A DNA stretch of 16,153 nucleotides. Origin: an uncultured Bacillota bacterium. GTDB taxonomy: Bacteria > Bacillota_I > Bacilli_A > RFN20 > CAG-449. The notes under the pieces are model-generated. The model was not told the origin of the DNA and searched no databases. It saw only the letters and a list, made by a program, of their open reading frames with translations. Below are positions 1 through 6,585 of this stretch, piece after piece. Location: the NCBI GenBank assembly GCA_905204225.1, contig CAJKZK010000031.1:1-16153 (forward strand), in the 5' to 3' direction. Position numbers and translations under genes: made by a program. Within the stretch, counting starts at the first letter, position 1, and each line of letters begins with the position of its first letter.

Positions 1-148
1 ATAAAAATTTTTTGGGCCAAAACATAGTTTTAAAAGCTCTATATATATGAAGAGAAATAAATAATGAATGATTAAATAAAGGTGGAATGTATATATTTAT
101 GTAAATTATTGCTATTTAATTTTAATAATTTGCATGATAAAATATTTT

Positions 149-154
149 TATAAT
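149..154 (+). promoter_or_regulatory. Putative -10 box for the flavoprotein/AcnX operon
   Basis: A perfect TATAAT lies 58 bases ahead of the first gene of the operon. No convincing -35 box is found at 16-18 bases; TTGCAT at 130-135 is too close. The promoter may therefore be weak or activator-dependent. Transcription would start near 161, inside the cluster of GATATT repeats. Confidence 0.35.
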
Positions 155-159
155 GAATC

Positions 160-192
160 GATATTTTAATATCAATATATTATGATATTGAT
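160..192. promoter_or_regulatory. Overlapping inverted repeats, possible operator
   Basis: Three copies of GATATT occur here: forward at 160-165, reverse at 168-173 and forward at 184-189. They form two perfect inverted repeats, GATATT-TT-AATATC (160-173) and ATCAATAT-N6-ATATTGAT (171-192). They sit just downstream of the putative -10 box and just upstream of the ribosome binding site at about 199-206. That is where a repressor would bind or a leader hairpin would form. In such AT-rich DNA some palindromes arise by chance, so the role is inferred. Confidence 0.3.
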
Positions 193-211
193 TTAAAGAA
201 AAGGAAAAATT

Positions 212-2263
212 ATGGATAAAAATTTAGAGCCTTTATTTACTCCTTGGAAAATAGGAAATGTTGAAATAAAGAATAGAATTGTAATGACTAGTATGGGTGG
301 AACTAGCTTATTTGGTTGGATGGAAATTAATCATTTTGATAAAGAAGCAAGTAAATTTATTTTAGATAAAGCTAAAAATAATGTTGGTTTAATTCTTCCT
401 GGTATTCAACCAGTTTATAATCCAATGTTTGGACAATGGTTATATAAAAATAAGAGTATGTATAAAGATTTAAAAGAATTTATGAAAGAAGTACATGCTA
501 CAGGAGCTAAATTATTTATTCAATTAACTGCAGGTTTTGGTAGAAGTTTTACTATTGATAAAATGATGGAAACTTTATATACTAATCCAGTTTTAAGAGT
601 TTTATCTAAACCTATTATGAATTTAGATAAAATTTGTGCATCAAGTTCACCTTCTCCTAATAGATGGTCAGATAAAGTTCCTTCAAGAGCTTTAAGTAAA
701 AAAGAAATTCAAGAATTTATTGATGCATTTGCTAAGACTGCAAAATTATGTAAAGAAGCAGATGTTGATGGAGTGGAAATTCATGCAGTTCATGAAGGAT
801 ATTTACTTGATCAATTTACTTTAAAATATATCAATAAACGTGAAGATGAATATGGTGGAAGTTTTGAAAATAGATATCGTTTTCCAGTAGAAATTGTTAA
901 AGCAATTAAAAAAGCTTGTGGAGATGATTTCCCAGTATCTTTGAGATTTTCTGTATTAAGTAAAACTAAAGGATTTAGAAGTGGTGCTTTACCTAATGAA
1001 GAATATATTGAAGCAGGTAGAGATATGTTAGAAGCAGAAAAAGCAAGTAAATACCTTCAAGATGCTGGATATGATATGTTAAATTGTGATAATGGAACTT
1101 ATGATGCTTGGTATTGGGCACATCCACCAATTTATATGCCTGAAAATTGTAATTTAGAAGATGTTGAACATATTAAAAATTTTGTTACTATTCCAGTTGT
1201 CGCAGCAGGTAGAATTGATCCATTAGTAGGCGCTAGAGCTATAAAAGAAAATAAACTTGATGCTGTTGGATTTGCTAGACCGTTTTTAGCAGATGGAGCA
1301 TGGGTAAGCAAATTAATGGAAGGCAAAGAAAAAGAAATTAGACCTTGCATATGTTGTCATAATGGTTGTTTTAATATGTGTCATTATAAAGGTGTCGCTA
1401 ATGATCAAGATTTGTCTGATGCTTTACATATGGCTAGATGTGCCGTTAATGCTGAAACAATGCAAACAAATAAACATTATATTAAACCCGCTAAAAAGAG
1501 TAAAACTGTCGCTATTATTGGTGGTGGTATAGGTGGAATGGAAGCAGCTAGAGTCTTAAAATTAAGAGGCCATAATCCAATAATTTATGAAAAGAGTGAT
1601 AAATTAGGTGGTATTTTTATTCCTGCTAGTAGAGCTTCATTTAAAGGAAAATTAAGAGATTTATTATCTTGGTATGAATTGCAAATGAAAGAATTAAATA
1701 TACCAATTAAATTTAATACTGAAGTGAAAGATTTATCTTCTATTCAAGCTGATAAATATATTATTGCAACAGGTAGTAAACCAATTATGCCTCATATTAA
1801 GGGTATAGAAAAAGGAATAGAAGCATGTGAATATTTATTAGGTAAAGATGTAAAAGATAATGTATGTGTTATTGGTGGCGGTTTAACTGGATGTGAAATT
1901 GCATATGAATTATATTTATCAGGTAAAAAACCAATAATTATTGAAATGAAAGATGACTTAATAAAACAAAAAGGTATATGTATGGCAAATAGTCAATATT
2001 TAAGAGATTATTTTGCTTTACATAAAATACCAGTTTATTTAGAAGCAACTTTAATAGAAATAAAAGATAATGAAATTATTTGTAAAGATAAAAATGGTAA
2101 AGAATTTAATGTTCCTTGTGATAATGTAATTTTATCTATTGGATATAAATCTAATCCAATCTTTAAAAAGAATAATAAAGTTACATTCATTGGTGATTGT
2201 AATAAAGTTGGTAATTTAAGAACTGTTATTTGGGAAGCTTACGAAGCTAGTATGAAAATATAA
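212..2263 (+). CDS. NADH:flavin oxidoreductase, Old Yellow Enzyme / 2,4-dienoyl-CoA reductase type
   Basis: A 683-residue flavoprotein of the family that includes FadH, 2-enoate reductase and BaiCD/BaiH. The N-terminal TIM barrel (about 1-370) starts with the FMN-side sequence LFTPWKIGNVEIKNRIV and carries EIHAVHEGYLLDQF and KREDEYGGSFENRYRFPVE. Fe-S cluster cysteines follow: C379, C382 and C386 in RPCICCHNGC, with C410 or C390 as the fourth. The C-terminal half is a two-dinucleotide reductase with G437-x-G-x-x-G in IIGGGIGG and a second VIGGGLTGCE fold. Family members pass electrons from NAD(P)H through FAD and Fe-S to FMN and reduce an activated C=C bond, usually in the cytoplasm. An AAGGAAAA ribosome binding site precedes the ATG. 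The gene leads an operon, with 14 bases to the AcnX large subunit gene, so its substrate may be the dehydration product. The substrate cannot be read from the sequence. Confidence 0.9.
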   Translation: MDKNLEPLFTPWKIGNVEIKNRIVMTSMGGTSLFGWMEINHFDKEASKFILDKAKNNVGLILPGIQPVYNPMFGQWLYKNKSMYKDLKEFMKEVHATGAKLFIQLTAGFGRSFTIDKMMETLYTNPVLRVLSKPIMNLDKICASSSPSPNRWSDKVPSRALSKKEIQEFIDAFAKTAKLCKEADVDGVEIHAVHEGYLLDQFTLKYINKREDEYGGSFENRYRFPVEIVKAIKKACGDDFPVSLRFSVLSKTKGFRSGALPNEEYIEAGRDMLEAEKASKYLQDAGYDMLNCDNGTYDAWYWAHPPIYMPENCNLEDVEHIKNFVTIPVVAAGRIDPLVGARAIKENKLDAVGFARPFLADGAWVSKLMEGKEKEIRPCICCHNGCFNMCHYKGVANDQDLSDALHMARCAVNAETMQTNKHYIKPAKKSKTVAIIGGGIGGMEAARVLKLRGHNPIIYEKSDKLGGIFIPASRASFKGKLRDLLSWYELQMKELNIPIKFNTEVKDLSSIQADKYIIATGSKPIMPHIKGIEKGIEACEYLLGKDVKDNVCVIGGGLTGCEIAYELYLSGKKPIIIEMKDDLIKQKGICMANSQYLRDYFALHKIPVYLEATLIEIKDNEIICKDKNGKEFNVPCDNVILSIGYKSNPIFKKNNKVTFIGDCNKVGNLRTVIWEAYEASMKI

Positions 2264-2277
2264 TGAGGTAAAAAAAT

Positions 2278-3576
2278 ATGTATGAACCAAAAATGAAACT
2301 TACAAAAGAACAAAAAGAAATATTAAATGGTAGAGATGGACCAACAAAAGCTAAAATGATGGAAGTTTTAGTTAGATATGGTGATATGTTTGACGCTGAT
2401 AGATTAGTACCATTAACATATAAAAAAGGCCATTTTGTTACATCATTTGGTATTTCAATGTTAAAACCTGTATATCCTTTAATGGATGAACTTATTAATG
2501 CAAAATTAAAAGTAGATTCATCTTTTACTATGGATCCTAGACCATTAGATTATGAAAATGTTAGCTGTGGACCAATTGAAAAATTTGTTTTTTCTAAAAT
2601 AATGTATGGTATGCAAAATCATTATGAAGATCAATTAAAGAAAATTGGTTTAAGAGATAAAACTGGCTTTACTTGTACCTGTTATTTAAAAGAAGTAGGT
2701 AATACACCTAAAAAAGGAGATATTATTTCTTGGAGTGAATCTTCAGCTGTTGTTTTTGCTAATTCAGTTTTAGGTGCTAGATGTAATAGAAATTCAGGAA
2801 TATTAGATACATTTGGAACTATTCTTGGCTTAGCTCCTAATTTTGGATTTTTAACTGATGAAGGAAGAAAAGCTACATGGAAAATTATTGTTAAAACAAC
2901 TAAAAAACCAGAAGCACAAATATTAGGAAGTGCTATTGGTATGAAAGTAATGCAAGAAGTTCCTTATGTATATGGATTAGATAAATATTTAAAAGATTTA
3001 CCTGATGAAGATACTATTGCTTATTTAAAAGATTTTGGTGCGGCTACAGCTTCTAATGGAGCAGTTGGCTTATATCATATTGATAAAATTACTCCTGAAG
3101 CTAAAGAATTATCTTTAGGTTTAATTAAAGATAATGCAAAAGAATATATTATTGATGATGAAGAATTAGAAAGAGTTTATAAATCATATCCAATTATGTG
3201 GAAAAAGACTAATGCTAAACCACATAAATGTTTTATTGGATGTCCTCATTTAACTTTAAAACAACTTCAAGATTGGACAGATAAAATTGTTAATGGATTA
3301 AAAGAAAGTGGAAAAGAAAAATTGGTTTGTAATACTATTTTAACTGCTTCTCCAGCAGTCATAAAAGAATTTAAAAAAGATGATAGATACGAAAAATTAT
3401 TATCAACCGGAGCGCATTTATCTTATATTTGCCCACTTATGTATGTAGATAATCCAGTAGCAGGTGCTAAACCAATTATTACTAATTCAAATAAATTAAG
3501 AACATATTCAAAATCAAGATATTATAAAGATGAAGAAATATTAAATATAATTGTTGGAAAGGAACAAGTAAAATAA
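2278..3576 (+). CDS. Aconitase X (AcnX, DUF521) large catalytic subunit
   Basis: A 432-residue protein recognised as the AcnX catalytic subunit from its opening MKLTKEQKEILNGRDGPTKAKMMEVLV, the segment DTFGTILGLAPNFGFLTDEG, and its pairing with a small swivel subunit gene. AcnX enzymes are Fe-S dehydratases related to aconitase. Described members dehydrate cis-3-hydroxy-L-proline in bacteria or mevalonate 5-phosphate in archaea. Cysteines likely to serve the cluster include C97, C133, C135, C169 (ARCNRN), C318 and C322 (HKCFIGCPH) and C385; I cannot say which are the ligands. It starts 14 bases after the flavoprotein, behind a GAGGT ribosome binding site. Its stop codon shares one base with the next ATG, which indicates translational coupling and a fixed subunit ratio. 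Two-gene architecture fits the type II enzymes. The substrate is unknown, and no proline racemase or pyrroline carboxylate reductase gene lies nearby. Confidence 0.85.
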   Translation: MYEPKMKLTKEQKEILNGRDGPTKAKMMEVLVRYGDMFDADRLVPLTYKKGHFVTSFGISMLKPVYPLMDELINAKLKVDSSFTMDPRPLDYENVSCGPIEKFVFSKIMYGMQNHYEDQLKKIGLRDKTGFTCTCYLKEVGNTPKKGDIISWSESSAVVFANSVLGARCNRNSGILDTFGTILGLAPNFGFLTDEGRKATWKIIVKTTKKPEAQILGSAIGMKVMQEVPYVYGLDKYLKDLPDEDTIAYLKDFGAATASNGAVGLYHIDKITPEAKELSLGLIKDNAKEYIIDDEELERVYKSYPIMWKKTNAKPHKCFIGCPHLTLKQLQDWTDKIVNGLKESGKEKLVCNTILTASPAVIKEFKKDDRYEKLLSTGAHLSYICPLMYVDNPVAGAKPIITNSNKLRTYSKSRYYKDEEILNIIVGKEQVK

Positions 3577-4019
3577 TGAAAGAATTTAAAGGACGTGTCT
3601 TATTTCCTGGCACTTTTAAAGGAGAAGCTGTTGTTTCTCATCAAGGATTAAATACACTTGCAAGTTTCCAAACAAGTGCTTTATTACCTACTAGTAAAAA
3701 AATTATTGTAGGTGATCAAAATAATCCAGATTTATATAAAAAGAATATTACAAATAAAGCATTATGTTTGCCTCAAACTATTGGCTCTACTACTGGAGGA
3801 ATGGTTATTCAAACAGTAGCAGTAAGAAATTTAGCTCCTAAAGTATGGTTATTTAGTGAATCTATTGATCCATTAGCAGCATCTGGAATTATTTTATCTA
3901 ATGTTTGGAATGATGTTGGTTTAATTGCTATTGATCGTTTAGGTGAAGAATTTTTATCTACAGTTAAAACTGGTGATCAAATAGAAGTTAAGGAAGACGG
4001 CACAGTAATTATTTATTAA
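3576..4019 (+). CDS. Aconitase X small (swivel, DUF126) subunit
   Basis: A 147-residue protein matching the AcnX swivel subunit: an N-terminal beta segment FKGRVLFPGTFKGEAVVS, the IIVGDQNNPD segment, then LCLPQTIGSTTGGMVIQ with the conserved serine-containing loop near S71-G75, and SIDPLAASGIILSN. In aconitase-type enzymes the swivel domain closes over the Fe-S cluster and brings a catalytic serine to the substrate. The ATG overlaps the upstream TAA by one base (TAATG), with GGAAAGGAA just ahead as ribosome binding site, so it is almost certainly co-translated with the large subunit. Length is normal for a free-standing swivel subunit. It is the last gene of the operon and is followed directly by a strong terminator hairpin. 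Confidence 0.85.
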   Translation: MKEFKGRVLFPGTFKGEAVVSHQGLNTLASFQTSALLPTSKKIIVGDQNNPDLYKKNITNKALCLPQTIGSTTGGMVIQTVAVRNLAPKVWLFSESIDPLAASGIILSNVWNDVGLIAIDRLGEEFLSTVKTGDQIEVKEDGTVIIY

Positions 4020-4025
4020 AAAAAT

Positions 4026-4070
4026 AACTATATTAGTTAAGAAATAAATCTAAAACTAATATAGTTTTTA
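4026..4070. terminator. Bidirectional Rho-independent terminator between convergent genes
   Basis: A perfect 13-base inverted repeat, AACTATATTAGTT (4026-4038) and AACTAATATAGTT (4054-4066), has a 15-base loop. It is followed by TTTTATTT on the + strand and by ATTTTTTT on the - strand. It ends both the AcnX operon and the convergent DUF2974 gene, whose stop codon overlaps the T-run. Confidence 0.85.
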
Positions 4071-5186
4071 TTTGAGATTATTTGGCAATTTATTTTTTGA
4101 ATTATATTTAATAAACCATTTTTTAGTGCTTGTTTTTAAAGAATTTAAAGTACTATTAACTGCTTTTTTAGTTTGTTCATCAAGAGATTTAACTGATTTA
4201 AGCACAATTAAAGCTGTTTTTAACCAATTTTCATTTAATTCAGTAACAGTTTTAGCGTTAGTTTCTAATAATATTTTATATATTGTATCAACAAATATTT
4301 CTCTTTGTTTTGGTTCCATACTTGTTAACCAGTCTTTGACAGTAAAATTAATAAATTTACTAGTATTATCGACTGCTTCTAAATATTCAAATTTAGTTCT
4401 TTGGATTTCCCATGTAGACATGTCATGTTGCATGATTCCATTTCTTTGAGTGCTATGAACAATAATATATTTTTCTTCATGGCTTAACAACATTCCTACA
4501 ATAGATGATTGAGGAACAAATGTTTTAATTCTGTCACATATTTCTTTGTATTCTGGCATTTGTAAGATTTTATCATAAAATCCTGGGCCATCAAAATTGA
4601 AGATTTGAATAATATTTTTTCTTATTTCACTAGGGCAAAATAAAGAAGCATAAATAGCTTGATTTCCACCTTTAGAATGTCCACCTAAAATATATTTTCC
4701 TTTGTGTAATGAACTTATTTCTTCAAAATATTTTCTAGCTAATTCTTGACCAGGAACTGGACATGTAAAACTCATATTTAAATCTTCTTTCCAGCCGACT
4801 AAAGTATCATCAGTCCCACGATAAGAAATAAAAAATAAATCTTTATCTAATTCAATAGTTATCGCAGAAAATTGTGTTTGAGATTCGGTATCTGTTAATT
4901 TTTTGTAATTAGAAATTCTTAGATTTCTAAATCTTTCAGCATCAACAAGATATTCAAGCATTTTAACATCATCTTTCCATAAAATATCTTGTACAATATG
5001 AGAATTAGAAAGCATTTCTACTGCAATATCTTTAATTTGAGCAGAATTATTTTCTAATGATACTGGAAAATATTCATAAGGAATATATGCTAATTTAGCT
5101 AAAATTAAACCATCAACTTCATTGAAATTATCTTGTTTAAATGATAAATCACCTCGCCAAGATAAATAATCATAAACATTTGCCAT
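4068..5186 (-). CDS. Mbeg1-like (DUF2974) alpha/beta-hydrolase-fold protein
   Basis: A 372-residue protein whose opening, MANVYDYLSWRGDLSF and then DGLILAKLAYIPYE, is typical of the DUF2974/Mbeg1-like family, which is distantly related to class 3 lipases. The core holds FISYRGTDDTLVGWKED (about 119-135) and the nucleophile elbow GGHSKGGNQA, with Ser171 as nucleophile. D199 in FNFDGPGF and H254 in QHDMSTWE are candidates for the rest of the triad. There is no signal peptide or membrane segment, so it should be cytoplasmic. The C-terminal ~90 residues (after 285) are helical and lysine-rich and may be a separate domain. Substrate unknown. A promoter-like TTGAAA-17-AATAAT lies upstream and an AAAGG ribosome binding site precedes the ATG. 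It is monocistronic, divergent from the ZIP transporter gene. Confidence 0.8.
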   Translation of the reverse strand: MANVYDYLSWRGDLSFKQDNFNEVDGLILAKLAYIPYEYFPVSLENNSAQIKDIAVEMLSNSHIVQDILWKDDVKMLEYLVDAERFRNLRISNYKKLTDTESQTQFSAITIELDKDLFFISYRGTDDTLVGWKEDLNMSFTCPVPGQELARKYFEEISSLHKGKYILGGHSKGGNQAIYASLFCPSEIRKNIIQIFNFDGPGFYDKILQMPEYKEICDRIKTFVPQSSIVGMLLSHEEKYIIVHSTQRNGIMQHDMSTWEIQRTKFEYLEAVDNTSKFINFTVKDWLTSMEPKQREIFVDTIYKILLETNAKTVTELNENWLKTALIVLKSVKSLDEQTKKAVNSTLNSLKTSTKKWFIKYNSKNKLPNNLK

Positions 5187-5210
5187 AAATAATATAACCT
5201 TTTCAATTTA

Positions 5211-5239
5211 ATTATTAATTATTATTAAGGTTTTTTCAA
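5211..5239 (-). promoter_or_regulatory. Putative sigma-A promoter of the DUF2974 gene
   Basis: On the minus strand, TTGAAA (5234-5239) and AATAAT (5211-5216) are separated by 17 bases. This leaves a short leader before the ATG at 5186. The -10 box is imperfect, so confidence is moderate. Confidence 0.4.
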
Positions 5240-5264
5240 GAATAAAAATAAACAAAAATATTAA

Positions 5265-5290
5265 TTAGTTATACATGACTAACTTATAAT
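5265..5290 (+). promoter_or_regulatory. ZIP promoter -10 box with overlapping palindrome
   Basis: TATAAT at 5285-5290 is a perfect -10 box 30 bases before the ZIP start codon. The spacer upstream holds an imperfect 18-base palindrome, TTAGT-N8-ACTAA (5265-5282), with two further inner base pairs. A protein bound there would block the promoter. A metal-dependent repressor such as a DtxR/MntR or Fur-family protein is the obvious guess for a ZIP gene. No -35 box is clear. Confidence 0.4.
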
Positions 5291-5319
5291 GTGTAATAAT
5301 ATTGTAGGAGGTAAAAAAT

Positions 5320-6111
5320 ATGTCTCATTTATTATTAATTATTTTAGGATTTAGTATTATATTTATTGCTACAACATTAGGAGCTGCTACAATTTATTTA
5401 TTTAAAAATAATATTTCTCAAAAATTAAATACTTTATTTTTAGGCTTTGCAGGTGGAATAATGGTTGCAGCTTCTATTTGGTCGCTTATTATTCCTTCTT
5501 TATCTCAAACAGAAGAAAATATGGGTAAATTAAGTTTTATACCTGCTGCAATAGGAATTATATTAGGAGGATTATTTTTAGTTGGTTTAGATAAAATTAT
5601 TCCTCATTTTCATAAAGGCACTAATGAAGAAGAAGGACCTCATGTTAAAATTGATAAGTCTATTAAATTGTTTTTAGCAGTTACTATTCATAATATTCCT
5701 GAAGGGTTAGCAGTAGGTTTTGCTTTTGGCAGTGCTTCATTAATTAATACAGATGCGAGTTATATTAGTGCTTTAGGTCTAGCTATTGGTATTGCAATAC
5801 AAAATTTTCCTGAAGGGGCTGCAGTTTCTTTACCATTAGAAGAAATAATGCATAATAAAAATAAATCATTTTTATTTGGTATGGGTAGTGGAGCAGTAGA
5901 ACCAGTTGCTGCGATTATAGGATTCTTCTTAGCTAAATATTTAACATTTTTACAACCATGGTTATTATCGTTTGCAGCAGGAGCAATGTTATTTGTTGTA
6001 GCAGAAGACTTAATTCCTGATGCTAAAATAGAAAAAAATCCTCATTTAGGAACATGGGGATTTATAATTGGATTTGTTTTAATGATGGTTCTAGATGTTG
6101 CTTTAGGATAA
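5320..6111 (+). CDS. ZIP-family divalent metal transporter (GufA/ZupT-like)
   Basis: A 263-residue, very hydrophobic protein with about eight membrane segments and the two signature metal-site helices: H124-N-I-P-E-G in TIHNIPEGLAVGFAFG and Q161-N-F-P-E-G in AIQNFPEGAAVSLPL. The glutamine in the second motif is, from memory, normal in the GufA-like branch. ZIP proteins bring zinc, and often iron or manganese, into the cytoplasm. A short histidine-containing loop (IIPHFHKG, then GPHVKID) lies between the third and fourth helices, as is common in ZIPs. The start has an excellent AGGAGG ribosome binding site and a TATAAT box with an overlapping palindrome, which suggests metal-responsive control. 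Its last 9 bases overlap the end of the convergent small helical-protein gene. The metal cannot be told from sequence. Confidence 0.92.
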   Translation: MSHLLLIILGFSIIFIATTLGAATIYLFKNNISQKLNTLFLGFAGGIMVAASIWSLIIPSLSQTEENMGKLSFIPAAIGIILGGLFLVGLDKIIPHFHKGTNEEEGPHVKIDKSIKLFLAVTIHNIPEGLAVGFAFGSASLINTDASYISALGLAIGIAIQNFPEGAAVSLPLEEIMHNKNKSFLFGMGSGAVEPVAAIIGFFLAKYLTFLQPWLLSFAAGAMLFVVAEDLIPDAKIEKNPHLGTWGFIIGFVLMMVLDVALG

Positions 6112-6543
6112 ATCTTTAATTATATAATTTTTTAATTTTCCAATTATGTTATCATAATTAGATAATGTATTTTCTACAATTTCTTTAATACTAGATCTAA
6201 TTTCTTTATCACATTTATAAAAATAATTTAAAGCACCAACAATTGCTTTATCCATTGTTTTAATAATATTAATGCATAATGAATAGTCATTATTAATCTT
6301 TTTAGTTTTTATTTTTTCTAACATTAATGCATTTTTTTGAAGAAGAGATAATTCTTCATTAATTTGAAATGTTTTAGATATATATTTTTCCATTTCTTTT
6401 TTTTGATTTATTAATGAATTAATAAAATCTTCTATAATGTTTTTAAGTTTTTCATCTTTAGCTTTATCTTTATAAATTGAAAATATTTCTTGCCCCATAA
6501 TAATAGCACTTAAAAAATGATTTAAAATAATTTGTTTATCCAT
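6103..6543 (-). CDS. Small all-helical protein of unknown function
   Basis: A 146-residue protein, rich in Lys, Ile, Asn and Glu, with no signal peptide or membrane segment. The heptad-like pattern of MGQEIFSIYKDKAKDEKL, the following segments and KAIVGALNYFYKCDKEI predicts four or five helices. The overall look recalls ferritin-like or DUF2383-type four-helix bundles, but no E-x-x-H diiron motif is present, so I do not assign that function. The GAGGAAGG ribosome binding site immediately upstream is strong and supports a real gene. It lies 42 bases downstream of the broken nucleotidase gene on the same strand and may share its transcript. It converges on and overlaps the ZIP gene by 9 bases. 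No clear terminator follows. Confidence 0.6.
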   Translation of the reverse strand: MDKQIILNHFLSAIIMGQEIFSIYKDKAKDEKLKNIIEDFINSLINQKKEMEKYISKTFQINEELSLLQKNALMLEKIKTKKINNDYSLCINIIKTMDKAIVGALNYFYKCDKEIRSSIKEIVENTLSNYDNIIGKLKNYIIKDLS

Positions 6544-6585
6544 ATTACCTTCCTCAAGTAATATTATTTCCAGATATTTTAAATA

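Noticed and set aside
1..30. TTTTGGGCCAAAA palindrome at the left edge
   Set aside because: The arms are adjacent with a one-base centre, so it cannot form a hairpin, and a single short odd palindrome is not enough to call a site.
6103..6543. Ferritin-like diiron protein
   Set aside because: The helical pattern is similar, but no E-x-x-H motif or equivalent set of metal ligands could be found.
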